Positions 20,729 through 29,757 are shown, counted from the first letter of the stretch. The stretch is DNA of 64,000 nucleotides from Tritrichomonas musculus (GCA_039105265.1 JAPFFF010000021.1:1302001-1366000); one strand, 5' to 3'. Numbers and translations: made by a program. Notes: generated from the sequence alone by a model not told the origin.

Positions 20729-20736
20729 TATTTATG
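20729..20736. repeat. 8-bp target-site duplication, left copy
   Basis: TATTTATG directly precedes the inverted end of the element starting at 20,737. The identical octamer follows the other end at 22,439-22,446. Confidence 0.75.
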
Positions 20737-21133
20737 ATATGTGCGGGTAGCTATAAATATTCTGTAATATGTTTTCATATTATAATATAATTATAAAACA
20801 CACAATGAATAAATATATATAACAAAAAAATAGATTATTGCTGAATATTTATAACGATATTTATTATTTATTTTATACTCTGAATTGACTTTAAAATGAT
20901 CGTTTTCTTATCAAAATAAAAATAAAAATAAAAATAAAAAAAATATACATATAGTAATTATTAATTTTATTTAGTATTAAATAAATGTGATTAAAAAGAA
21001 AAAAATAATTTTTTTTGTTTTTGTAATAAATATGCAATGCTTCAATTTTTGAACATTTGAGCCTTTATACGATATGTTATGATGAATTAATTATCTACAC
21101 CCTTGTGAAATGCTATTTAAATCTATCGTTTTG

Positions 21134-21343
21134 TCATTTTTCGCTAAAACAGGATCCCCATGGATGGGACCTACCAGAAACAGGAATTTCATTTTTATCG
21201 TATTTTTCCAAAATATTTTTTGATACCTGTGATTTGGCAAGTTCATGAACACATTGATTCAATGAATCGAAACCTCTACATCTTTTCGTGCATTGAATTT
21301 CAATATACCATGAAATATTTGGATTAAAGCCTGCTTTGCTCAT
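21134..21343 (-). CDS. Small unrecognised protein inside the TIR element
   Basis: 69 residues starting at an ATG: MSKAGFNPNISWYIEIQC, then KRCRGFDSLNQCVHELAKSQ, ending SGRSHPWGSCFSEK. The residue mix includes Trp, Cys, His, Gly and Pro, and the GC content is clearly above the surrounding DNA, both of which favour a real or formerly real gene. Four cysteines in two groups could bind a metal. No family is recognised. It is the only coding-like part of the 1.7-kb element and could be a fragment of a transposase or a captured host exon. Confidence 0.4.
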   Translation of the reverse strand: MSKAGFNPNISWYIEIQCTKRCRGFDSLNQCVHELAKSQVSKNILEKYDKNEIPVSGRSHPWGSCFSEK

Positions 21344-21599
21344 TTGGATTTAAGTTAATAAAAAAAAATGGCATGTTTTCTTCCCTTTATAAATTATCAT
21401 TTTTTCTATATATATTAAAGTCAAAGGAGGTAATATGTTAATTTCAAATATAATATATAATATAAAACATAATTGTTATGTTATTAATATGAAAAATAAG
21501 CTAATTATTAAAATATTATAACTATTTGATATAAAATCTCTTATTTCAAAAATTGAAATAACGAAAGTGTGGGTAAAAAAGAAAACACACGCAAAAAAT

Positions 21600-21824
21600 A
21601 AAAACTGTAGAACGGATCACGTTCCAACTTTAATATTCAACGTTAAATATAATTTAAAAGATAAATATTTATTTGTTATTATAATAAAAAATGTTAGATA
21701 TTAAGATATGATTAAAAAATATTAAATTTTATACATATAATTAAATTAAAATTACAAAAAAGATGTTGAAAATAATGAATGTCCACAAAAACAAAAACTG
21801 TAGAACGGATCACGTTCCAACTTT
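21600..21824. repeat. Twin 32-bp perfectly conserved core in a diverged tandem repeat
   Basis: The cores lie at 21,600-21,631 and 21,793-21,824, offset by 193 bp, and are identical over 32 bp, including ACGGATCACGTTCCAACTTT. The flanks on one side are recognisably related (ATTATAATAAAAAA and similar) but carry many differences and length changes. The core includes a 5-bp stem GAACG/CGTTC with a 5-nt loop. On the minus strand the core is followed by a T-rich run (TTTTTATTTTTT), like a polymerase III stop. The function is unknown; a small RNA or a transposase-binding site are both possible. Confidence 0.6.
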
Positions 21825-22438
21825 GATATTTAATTTTAATAGAGATTTAAAATATAAATATGCATTTATTATCATAATAAAAAAGGATAAATAGTGAGAT
21901 ATTAATACAATTAATTTAAAAATTTAGAATTAAAAAATATTCTTATAAGATTGTAAAAAATTAAGATAATTATTATTAAATATTTAATTAATTATAATAT
22001 TTATTTAATAATAAAATTTAATAAAATATATTAATAATATATTAACTTTTTAAATTTATTTTAGCTCCATAAATAATAGGATACAGATACTTATTATTAA
22101 ATACATTGAAAAGTTTTAAAGAAAGAAAAAATAAAGTTATTGCTATAGTTTTCTATTTTAACAAAATATTAAAATGAATATAATAACTATATCGAAAATA
22201 AATGCTAATATATGAATATTTATAAAGAAAAAAATATTTAATTTAAAGATAAAGAAACAAATATTTTATTCTCAGAATTTTTTTCAATTAAAAAAAATAT
22301 ATATTATGAAATGCATTTATATCTATATTATTCATCTATTTTCAAATATTATTATAAAGTAATTCAGTAATTTTACATTTTTAAAGAAATCTTTTAAATC
22401 ATTATAATAACGTATTTTGATCGTCTACCCGCACATAT

Positions 22439-22847
22439 TATTTATGTTATCAAAATTCATATTTTCCATATGCCAAATAAACGACGAAATATGCAGACTT
22501 TGTTTTAAAAAATACTATTTGAATACTTTAGTTGAAATCTAAATGATCTTTTTATATATTGGCTCTAAATTTTTGTTATATTAAATCTAAATATAATTTA
22601 TTTTGTTTAATTTTGATTTATTCAGCCTTTTATGTGGTTTTCCATCAAAACTGTCTTCCTTTTTACAATGTTTCCACCGTTTGGAAAAAATGATAAAAAT
22701 GAAAAATACAATTCATTTCGCCTTAGACTATTTATAAACAGTAAAAAAACCGTCATAAAGTTTGAAATTTTACATTGCTTAATTCAAATAAAAAGAAAAA
22801 GTTCAAATTAAGTCATATCATATCATTTTTTTATCAAAGAATAAAAA
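22439..22847. other. Upstream region of the WH2 gene
   Basis: It starts with the right copy of the 8-bp duplication (22,439-22,446). The words AAAGTTTGAA near 22,757 and AAAAAGTTCAAA near 22,797 resemble the recurrent promoter decamer. No gene was seen. Confidence 0.4.
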
Positions 22848-23666
22848 ATGTCTGAACATCAACAAAACAAAGAAACCCTCGATCTTATCAACCAAGGAGT
22901 TCAATTAAAGAAAGTTGATGCTCCACCTGAGCGCCCACTCCCATCAGCTGCAGAAATCGCAGAAGCTAAAAAGAGAGCAGAAGAAGAAGGTCCAGAAGTC
23001 GATCCATCTGCTCGCCCAAAGGCAGGAGATGGCCGTACAATGCTCGAATTAATCAAAGACGGAGATGTTAAACTTAAGCGTGTCCGTGCACCAGGAGATC
23101 GCCCACTTCCATCAGCTGCAGAAATCGCAGAAGCTAAGAAACGTGCTGAAGAAGAAGGTCCAGAAGTCGATCCATCTGCTCGCCCAAAGGCAGGAGATGG
23201 CCGTACAATGCTCGAATTAATCAAAGACGGAGATGTCAAACTTAAGCCTGTCGATAAGCCAGGAGATCGCCCACTTCCATCAGCTGCAGAAATCGCAGAA
23301 GCTAAAAAGAGAGCAGAAGAAGAAGGTCCAGAAGTCGATCCATCTGCTCGCCCAAAGGCAGGAGATGGCCGTACAATGCTCGAATTAATCAAAGACGGAG
23401 ATGTTAAACTTAAGCGTGTCCGTGCACCAGGAGATCGCCCACTTCCATCAGCTGCAGAAATCGCAGAAGCTAAGAAACGTGCTGAAGAAGAAGGTCCAGA
23501 AGTTGACCCAGCTGCACGTCCAAAGGCAGGAGATGGCCGTACAATGCTCGAATTAATCAAAGACGGAGATGTTAAACTTAAGCATGTTGAAACCAAAGAA
23601 CCAAGACTTCCAACCGCTGAAGAAATCAAAGAACAGAAGCGCATTGAAACAGAAGGTGGCAAGTAA
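22848..23666 (+). CDS. Multi-WH2 (thymosin-beta/WH2-like) actin-binding repeat protein
   Basis: 272 residues built from five WH2-like motifs. The first is KETLDLINQGVQLKKV (residues 8-23). The next four are RTMLELIKDGDVKLK(R/P/H)V, spaced exactly 56 residues. Each has the WH2 pattern of an amphipathic helix (..LL..I..G) followed by LKKV, which binds the cleft of monomeric actin. Linkers are charged and helical (SAAEIAEAKKRAEEEG) with PEVDPSARPKAGD. The protein is hydrophilic with no membrane segment. Repeated WH2 arrays either sequester G-actin or nucleate filaments (as in Spire, Cobl or ciboulot-like proteins). Fast actin remodelling during host attachment fits, but is inference. Codon use is far more GC-rich than its neighbours, which suggests high expression. 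No proline-rich or other domain is present. Confidence 0.85.
   Translation: MSEHQQNKETLDLINQGVQLKKVDAPPERPLPSAAEIAEAKKRAEEEGPEVDPSARPKAGDGRTMLELIKDGDVKLKRVRAPGDRPLPSAAEIAEAKKRAEEEGPEVDPSARPKAGDGRTMLELIKDGDVKLKPVDKPGDRPLPSAAEIAEAKKRAEEEGPEVDPSARPKAGDGRTMLELIKDGDVKLKRVRAPGDRPLPSAAEIAEAKKRAEEEGPEVDPAARPKAGDGRTMLELIKDGDVKLKHVETKEPRLPTAEEIKEQKRIETEGGK
23031..23560 (+). repeat. 168-bp coding tandem repeat with 336-bp higher-order period
   Basis: GGCCGTACAATGCTCGAATT begins at 23,031, 23,199, 23,367 and 23,535, a period of 168 bp. Alternate units also share synonymous codons (AAAAAGAGAGCAG versus AAGAAACGTGCTG), so the true period is 336 bp. This points to duplication of a two-repeat block, or gene conversion, quite recently. 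Confidence 0.9.
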
Positions 23667-23705
23667 ATTCAATTAAATTAGGTTTTTCTTATTTAATTCT
23701 TTATT

Positions 23706-23740
<35 letters not shown>

Positions 23741-24271
23741 TTATATTTTCTGATATCTGAAAAAATCGATTCTTTCAATCTCTTTGAATTTTAATGTGAT
23801 TTTTCTATCAAAAGTTTTTTTAATCGTTATAACTTTCAATTTTTTTGACAAAATTCTGATGATTTTATCTTCTATAATATTAAATAAAAAGAATTATCTT
23901 ATCTAATATTTTTTTAATTGCTTATTAAATCTCTTAATTATGTTGCACAAATATTGGTAAATAAAATATTTCATAAAATTCATATGAATCGAAAATACAT
24001 TATTAAAAAAATTATATTCATTAAATTTTTTTGATAAAGCAACATATTATTAGTAAATAGTACAAAATTGGAGAGATATTATTTATATGTGTGTATATAT
24101 TATATATTATTCACTTGATTAATCACATTTAATTACTTATAAAAAAAATTAATTTTGGAGTTATGCTTGATAATATAATATTCAATCATCATTACAACTT
24201 TTGAAAGTATAATAAAAATAATTTTTTATAAAAACAAAATAAAACAATTATTAAGATGAATGAAAAATTTT
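23667..24271. other. Convergent intergenic region with T22A15 hairpin tract
   Basis: 23,704-23,740 is a run of 22 T followed by 15 A, able to fold as a hairpin just after the WH2 gene. The remainder is AT-rich with no gene seen. Confidence 0.6.
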
Positions 24272-24952
24272 TCAAGATGGAGTTGTGGCTTTAAGATAAG
24301 CAACCCTTGGTAATCTTACTTTCATTGTTGATTCTTGCTTATCCTTCATGGCCTTTCTCTTTTCTGCAGCTTCAGCAAGTCCTTTTGGGGGTGGAAAAGA
24401 TTTTTTAATTCGTATTTGAGTTGAATTTGCACGAGCATTAAATGGTGAATATCTCTCTTTTTCAAACGTCATAACATGGCACGGTGCAGGAATAACTCGT
24501 CTTCGATCATTATTATGAGGTGAAAAGCTTTGATTCATGTCATATTGTTGCCCAATCTCATTTGAATTAAATTCACGTGTGCGAATAAGTTCACTTTGGG
24601 GCCTTGTTTGACTATATTGCAAATCATTTGAATTTTGAATAGGTATTCTTTGGCTTTTAGGCCTGTTATTTATACGCGCTCTATCATTCTCTCTTCTATT
24701 TTTGCGTTCAGCTATTTCAATCGCATCTTTTTCTAGACTAAAACTTCTGAAAACAGGAACGAGGTTTTTTTGAAGTTCTTTGTACTTAAGTTCAAGAAAA
24801 GAAAATTCATTAGAAGTTTTTATGACTTCACTACGAAAATTATGGGTTTGAACCTTAAGGGAATTAAGAAATGCATTATATTTCATAATAAAATAGAAAA
24901 ATTTACTCGTTAAAAAAATGTGTGCATATTTGGCTTTACAAAATTTATTCAT
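24272..24952 (-). CDS. Unrecognised basic protein
   Basis: 226 residues from the first ATG. The first 22 residues (MNKFCKAKYAHIFLTSKFFY) look unlike the rest, and the second methionine at residue 23 (MKYNAFLNSLK) is an equally good start. A short helical segment (about 30-75, with SFLELKYKELQKNLVPVFRSF) could form a coiled coil. The remainder is Arg/Asn/Ser-rich and disordered, with a basic motif PPPKGLAEAAEKRKAMKDKQ near the end. No family is recognised. The codon pattern and length support a real gene. Confidence 0.6.
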   Translation of the reverse strand: MNKFCKAKYAHIFLTSKFFYFIMKYNAFLNSLKVQTHNFRSEVIKTSNEFSFLELKYKELQKNLVPVFRSFSLEKDAIEIAERKNRRENDRARINNRPKSQRIPIQNSNDLQYSQTRPQSELIRTREFNSNEIGQQYDMNQSFSPHNNDRRRVIPAPCHVMTFEKERYSPFNARANSTQIRIKKSFPPPKGLAEAAEKRKAMKDKQESTMKVRLPRVAYLKATTPS

Positions 24953-25064
24953 TTTTCAAATCTCTACAGCAAAAGATAAAAGAATAATGAATTTTAAAAA
25001 ATAAAAGAAATATTGAATTTTTATTTTATCAATAACTTAAAAAAGAAAATAAACTAAAAATGAA

Positions 25065-25538
25065 TTATTGTGGAGGCTGCTGAGGATATCCTTGATCTTG
25101 AAAAACAGGAGGAGGAGATGGATACCCTGGTTGTACAACATATACTGGTTGCTGATATGAAGGATCTGGTTGTGAATAGGAAGGGGGCGTTGCTATAGGT
25201 TCAGAAATATTTCCTTGGTTGACTAAATGTTCTTGAAGTAAAACATTACCTTTAAGATGCTTTAATTCTCTAGCATCTTGGCATATCGCGCAAAGTGTGC
25301 AGCAACTATAAATAATGAAATCACTTACATATTGCTTTTCACGCTGACCAAGTTTTACACGAATATTATCACGTGTCCAGATTGGATGAGCAAAAGCGCA
25401 AAAATGGCAAATTGAGCAATCTTCATTACGAGACTGAGCCCAATTATCAGACAATGCACAAGATGGACAGAAAAATGTATAGACGCAGATTGCACAATCG
25501 CTAAAACAATCGAAGAGTCCAGTTGAGAAATTGTTCAT
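25065..25538 (-). CDS. PLAC8 family cysteine-rich protein
   Basis: 157 residues. The N-terminal ~100 residues carry the PLAC8 pattern: FSTGLFDCFSDCAICVYTFFCPSCALSDNWAQ, then CSICHFCAF, then IYSCCTLCAICQDARELK. The hydrophobic cysteine-rich segments may contact or cross the membrane. The C-terminal third is Pro/Gln/Tyr-rich (SYQQPVYVVQPGYPSPPP). PLAC8 proteins in plants and fungi affect cell size and metal resistance, and animal members include cornifelin; no role is known in trichomonads. It is shorter than plant relatives only in its tail. Confidence 0.9.
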   Translation of the reverse strand: MNNFSTGLFDCFSDCAICVYTFFCPSCALSDNWAQSRNEDCSICHFCAFAHPIWTRDNIRVKLGQREKQYVSDFIIYSCCTLCAICQDARELKHLKGNVLLQEHLVNQGNISEPIATPPSYSQPDPSYQQPVYVVQPGYPSPPPVFQDQGYPQQPPQ

Positions 25539-26053
25539 TTTTAAAAATTTATGACTTAATGGAAATTTTTCAATTCAAATTTACACCGAATATTAAATTT
25601 TGAAAGGATGATCTTCATTCAAAAATAATTGAACTGAAAAAGTCGATTTTTATTTCATTATAATAACCAATTATATCAGAATTTTGTTCTTGATCAAAGC
25701 CTTGCAAGTGAATTATACTCATTAAATAAAAATGGGATAATTTTGATATTTTTTTCTTTTGTTCTCTCAAAAAGTTTATATGTAAATTTGTTAAAATTTA
25801 CATTTAACTTTACTTGTTGGCGGAGTTTTAAGGTATCAGCAAATTGGAATAAAGCAAGTTGAATAGACAATGATTAATTTTTTTTCTGTATAATCAATCA
25901 TTATTGCAGTGTATTATTGCAAAGTTGAATTGAAAAATTAAATTCAGTTAAATGACAAAAACAAAAATATGAAAATATAAATATAATTTATCTACATTAT
26001 TCGATAAAAAGCGCATGGAATCTTATAAATATAACTAAAGAAAATTACAGTTT
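25539..26053. other. AT-rich intergenic region
   Basis: No gene was seen. A copy of TCAAAAAGTT lies near 25,767, about 230 nt upstream of the PLAC8 gene, which is further than at other genes. Confidence 0.4.
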
Positions 26054-26569
26054 TTATTGATATCCTTGCATATCTTCTTCCTCTTCTTCTTCTTCTGCTT
26101 GTTCTGGAATGATTTGCGGAAATATAGGGCATGTTGACATTCCATGGCACCAATATCCAGTCCATTGCTGATAATCTACAGTATAAAAAGTACCAATTCC
26201 ATGCATTCTGCCATCATACCATTGTCCATCGTACTTAGATCCATTAGAAAATAGCATTTCACCTTTTCCACATATTTGCCCTTTCCGAAATTCGCCTTCA
26301 TAATATGAGCCGTCTGCATATTTGAGCACGCCTTTTCCATTGAATAAATCTTCTGAAAATTCGCCTTCGTAAGTGAATGCTTCTGTTGTAAATTTCCCTA
26401 ATCCATGACGTTTTACGACACCATCAAATTTTTTCCATTCGCCTTCATATTTTCCATCTGAGCTATTAAATGTATCATTTCCATTATCAGGAAGGGGATC
26501 TTCTTCAACAACCTCAACATTTTTTCCACCTTTTTTTTGGCCTTGTTGTGCTGATGTTTTGCGATTCAT
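26054..26569 (-). CDS. MORN-repeat protein
   Basis: 171 residues with five MORN-type repeats starting with YEGEWKKFDG, YEGEFSEDLFNG, YEGEFRKGQICG, YDGQWYDGRMHG and WTGYWCHGM. These are the 23-residue beta-hairpin repeats. The N-terminal ~35 residues are basic then acidic (KKGGKNVEVVEEDPLPD), and the C-terminus is acidic (EEEEEED). MORN proteins link membranes to the cytoskeleton, and in protists often mark basal bodies or the cell periphery. There is no kinase domain or signal peptide. Confidence 0.92.
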   Translation of the reverse strand: MNRKTSAQQGQKKGGKNVEVVEEDPLPDNGNDTFNSSDGKYEGEWKKFDGVVKRHGLGKFTTEAFTYEGEFSEDLFNGKGVLKYADGSYYEGEFRKGQICGKGEMLFSNGSKYDGQWYDGRMHGIGTFYTVDYQQWTGYWCHGMSTCPIFPQIIPEQAEEEEEEEDMQGYQ

Positions 26570-26963
26570 AACGAATATAATTTTTTTTTATATCATATGT
26601 CATTTTTAAACATCATTTTAACAAAATTGAAATTGAAAAGCAGGTGCCGAAAAAGGTTTATTTTATTGTTTTGTTAAAAATATAGAAATAAGTTCCGGCC
26701 TTTTTTTAAAAGTATGAAATAAGGTTAAAATTGGCCATAAGCTTTCTGGAGCATTTCATTTGAGTAATCTTGATCAATTCTTCACATCTTTCTCCACTTT
26801 TAGGTGCATTAATAATATATGTTATGTAAATTTTAACCCTTCGGCGGTTTTGTAAACTACGGCGACATCACCTATTTTTAAATAGTTTATACCGAATTTT
26901 GGAATTACGGCGCATGGAGTTGAAATTACGGCATATAAAAAACGGCAACTTTTTCAAATAATA
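26570..26963. other. Intergenic stretch with repeated ACGGC words
   Basis: Between about 26,865 and 26,947 the word ACGGC occurs four times at uneven spacing (ACGGCGA, ACGGCGC, ACGGCAT, ACGGCAA), with CCGGCC/TTCGGCGG nearby. Such clusters are typical of subterminal transposase-binding repeats. No other feature was seen. Confidence 0.35.
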
Positions 26964-27116
26964 ATGGCCAAATATAAGAAGTTCACTCTGAAGAATCCAA
27001 TCTATACATCAGGTGAAACACACCAAGTATATGATGCCTTCAAAAATGTTAGGACATCAAAACATTATTTCCATCTCAACTCCAAAAAGGAATGGCAATG
27101 GACCAAATTAGACTAA
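26964..27116 (+). CDS. Short 50-residue frame at the edge of the transposon region
   Basis: ATG to TAA frame MAKYKKFTLKNPIYTSGETH followed by QVYDAFKNVRTSKHYFHLNS and KKEWQWTKLD. The mix of Trp, His and Tyr is protein-like. A promoter-like AACTTTTTCA lies 18 nt before the ATG. It may be a small host gene or the separated N-terminus of the hAT-like remnant that follows. No family is recognised. Confidence 0.35.
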   Translation: MAKYKKFTLKNPIYTSGETHQVYDAFKNVRTSKHYFHLNSKKEWQWTKLD

Positions 27117-27258
27117 AATAGGGAAATTTTTTTCATTTGAAAATTGGAAAACTAAAGAATTTCCATAAATATTTCAAAAGAAAGACAGTCAGATGTGGAC
27201 AAATCTTTTTAGACCTTTACTTTTATAAAAATCAAATTGACTAGAATATTTTTATATT

Positions 27259-28150
27259 ATGTCAAGAGGAAGAAAGTCCAATAGTTCAAAAGAAAAAGAA
27301 AAGAAAGCTACATTTGATTATGAAGATTACATTAAAAAAAGTTACTCAGATGACACAACTGCAAAAAGAAAGAATGATATATGGTTACAAGAAAAAGATG
27401 TTCAACAGGGCAAAGAACCTGAACTTGAATCTGGAAAATGTTCTGCTTCTGAAGATGAGAATCAATTTCTAGTTTAATTAACTAAAATTTTTTAAAATTT
27501 TTGTCATATCAAAAACCAACAACAAATATTCCATTAATTATTGAACAATTGATTAAGTTTGTTTGCGTTTCAGACATTCTATTTGGTGCTCTAGACAACA
27601 TCTATTTCAGATAATTTTTGTATTTGTTAAATCCAAATTTTGATTTCCCACAGAGAGAAACAATGGCCAAAAGAATAAATCTATTTGCTAATAGATATGA
27701 AAAATTGGCCAACAAAAAAATTTCTCTTTTATTTGATTCAGCAAAAAAATGGTCAAAAAATTACCAAGTGGTTATTTTCTTTACTCTTAATGAACTTTTT
27801 CTGTTAGCACTTAAAGTCACAGAAAATTCAAAAGCAGATTCAATTAAACCGATAACAATTGATATAATTTTGTAATTACAAATTCATGAATCAACGGTTA
27901 TTGCGGTTTGTACAGATGGCGATAACACAAATAAAAGTGTGTTTGATTATGAAAAAGGAACAGTTCAAAATGCAACAAATATTTTTTTATTAGGCAGCAT
28001 TGCTATGCTCATATTTCCAACTTATTCATTGAAGATATGTTTATTCATACTCCTGAAAACTATTACATATATAAAAATATTCACAAATTATTACTGAGTT
28101 TAAATCCACATAATTTAAAAAAATCAGAATTCCCACATAAGGATGGCAAA
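27259..28150 (+). mobile_element. Decayed hAT-like transposase remnant
   Basis: A 72-residue frame (MSRGRKSNSSKEKEKKATFD) is followed by further pieces interrupted by stops. The segment about 27,540-27,880 reads ...FLYLLNPNFDFPQRETMAKR, matching the hAT pattern (LNP.Y..PSR.T...), and ends with KKISLLFDSAKKW, where hAT proteins have a SL..D.W motif. The next piece contains VIAVCTDGDNTNKSVFD, which matches the VT.TDGDNTN-like block near the second catalytic acid. The C-terminal dimerisation region was not found. The copy is broken by several stops and lacks its end, so it is inactive. Clustered CAACG words follow it directly. Confidence 0.55.
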
Positions 28151-28310
28151 AGTTGACGTTGAGCTCGTTGAATTTTATAACCACTCGTTCATTTGGCGAT
28201 CAACGATCAACAACGTTGAGCCCGTTTAAGTCAACGAAATGAACGACCATCAACGAAGCTTTCAACGTTCAGATAACATTGAAAAAACGAACGAGTTAAC
28301 GTTAATTCAC
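28150..28310. repeat. Cluster of GTTGA/CAACG subterminal repeats
   Basis: In ~160 bp the word CAACG or its complement CGTTG occurs about nine times, and TCGTTCATTT is matched by AAATGAACGA in inverse orientation. Such density in AT-rich DNA is notable. Its place right after the hAT-like remnant fits the subterminal repeats that hAT transposases bind. Confidence 0.45.
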
Positions 28311-28645
28311 ATTATATTATGAAAAAGTTTTTTTTGCCATTTAAAATTTTTAACTTTTTGATATATTTTTCCACCATTCAATTTTTTTACCATAACAAAA
28401 TTAAAAAGACAAGAGCATGAATAAGTTATAAGAATATTGAAGAATGTAAAAGCAATAATACTCTAATTCGATATTAATTATTATATATTTATTATGAACA
28501 ATCCTATCTATAACTTTGACCTCAACTAGTTGAAATGAATTTGAAAACGGAGAAAAAGTGGCAGATTTTGGGACGATAATTCTCAATGTCATTTGCCACG
28601 TTGACATCAATTTAACATTGACAACCAAGAGCTTTTAAACGGTCG

Positions 28646-28700
28646 TTTCATTCTACATTTCTCAAAAAATAATTAAAAATTTTCATTCTACATTTCTCAA
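28646..28700. repeat. 20-bp direct repeat
   Basis: TTTCATTCTACATTTCTCAA occurs at 28,646-28,665 and again at 28,681-28,700, with 15 bp between. It lies just outside the end of the Tc1/mariner remnant. Confidence 0.7.
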
Positions 28701-28743
28701 TTCAAAAAGTTAAAATTTTAATTTCTTTATTGAAAATTTAAAA

Positions 28744-29757
28744 TTAATGATAAAGATTATAAATTGTTTTATCTGGATTTTGATGAACTTTTGCTAGCCT
28801 TTCTTCCATACTATCTATTAGCCCGTTTATTGTTGGCCATTTTGGTTTTCTCCAGATACCAGCGACAATAGTTTTCAATTCTTCTGCCGAGCTTGGATTT
28901 CTCTCTTCAACCTCAGCCTCCATTATAGCCCAGACAATTTCAATTACATTCAAATCTGGGCTATATGGAGGCCATTCCAGTACTCGCAAACCTAATTCAG
29001 ATAGAAAAGCCTTAGTTTCTGCTGATCTATGATCTGGGGCGTTGTCTTTTTGGAATATCCAGTTTTCAACGCCCCAGCATCTATCAGCATCTTCAATGAA
29101 TGTACTATTGAAATAGATATCTTCAAGATAATTTTCAGTTTTGACGCTTTATCAAAAAATTTTAAGGGTCCTTTAAAATTCCAGCCTATTGAACCCCAGA
29201 TTAGCACTTTTTTGGAAAATTTTGGGTTTGAGTCATCATCTCCTTAGTTATGTTATTCTTATCAACACAAACCCATTTTTTACTGCGCCCAAGTAAAAAC
29301 CAAGCTTCATCTGAAAAGGCTGCATTTCGCCAGCAGGTTCCATTTTCAATGTGATATTTTGTAAATAGAAATCTTTTATATGCGGTTTCATCGGTAATTA
29401 TTACCGACCGAATATGCTCTCGATATTTCAACTTAACCTGATTTCTATGTAGGTTAACTGTCCTCCCACTAACGGACAAACCAAAAAATTCAAAGATTTT
29501 TTTGGCTAACTTTTCGCCTGAAATTGTTGGATGCTGAACAGTTTCTGCATAAATAAACATAATATGTTCTTTTTGTATTTTTGTTTCATAAACTCTTTCT
29601 TTTGGGTTTCTTTAACAGCTTTTGAAACGGTGTTATATGATATTTCTAAAATTTTGGATGTTTGCGTTATATCATTTTTATTTTGCTCATATATCTTACG
29701 AATGAATGAATAACGCTCATTTATTGGTGTTTTTATTAGGACATCATGAAAATTCAT
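28744..29757 (-). mobile_element. Tc1/mariner transposase remnant
   Basis: Four leftward frames in order cover most of a ~340-residue transposase. 29,506-29,757 is the N-terminal helix-turn-helix (NERYSFIRKIYEQNK, ISYNTVSKAVKE). 29,201-29,560 has the second binding helix region (SGEKLAKKIFEFFGLSVSGR) and the first catalytic acid in FSDEAWFLLG. 28,992-29,207 has IWGSIGWNFKGPLKF and a worn second-acid region. 28,744-28,989 has WPPYSPDLNVIEIVWAIME, carrying the third catalytic acid. The frames are offset by at least three frameshifts, so the copy is dead. Terminal inverted repeats and a TA duplication could not be identified with confidence. The family is known from trichomonads. Confidence 0.85.

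Larger units (their letters stand above)
15495..20736. other. 5.2 kb of AT-rich DNA without a convincing gene
   Basis: Open frames here (for example 16,330-16,566 and 20,377-20,595) have the Ile/Lys/Asn/Tyr-only make-up of random AT-rich DNA and no family resemblance. A (TA)13 run lies at 17,545-17,571. A diverged direct repeat lies at 18,435-18,540 and 18,654-18,755. No tRNA, snRNA or snoRNA could be recognised by eye. The length is unusual beside the dense gene blocks on either side. Confidence 0.4.
20737..22438. mobile_element. Undetermined 1.7-kb DNA transposon with 14-bp TIR and 8-bp TSD
   Basis: The left end reads ATATGTGCGGGTAG and the right end is its exact reverse complement. Identical octamers TATTTATG flank both ends, as expected for cut-and-paste insertion with an 8-bp staggered cut. 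hAT, P, Mutator-like and Merlin elements make duplications of about this length; the octamer does not fit the hAT preference well. No transposase is inside, so it is non-autonomous. It carries a 69-codon leftward frame (21,134-21,343) and a tandem duplication whose 32-bp core is perfectly kept. Its TIR shares the GTGCGRG core with the element at 49,982-51,972, suggesting a related family. The exact duplication implies a fairly young insertion. Confidence 0.7.

Noticed and set aside
15495-20736. tRNA, snRNA or CRISPR-type arrays
   Set aside because: No cloverleaf with box A/B, no snRNA motif and no regularly spaced repeats could be supported by eye.
22901-23662. 253-codon minus-strand frame opposite the WH2 gene
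   Set aside because: It is a mirror of the regular repeat codons; the plus strand has clear WH2 motifs.
28401-28628. 75-codon minus-strand frame in the transposon region
   Set aside because: The first part is mildly protein-like, but no family match and an Ile/Tyr-rich end make chance more likely.
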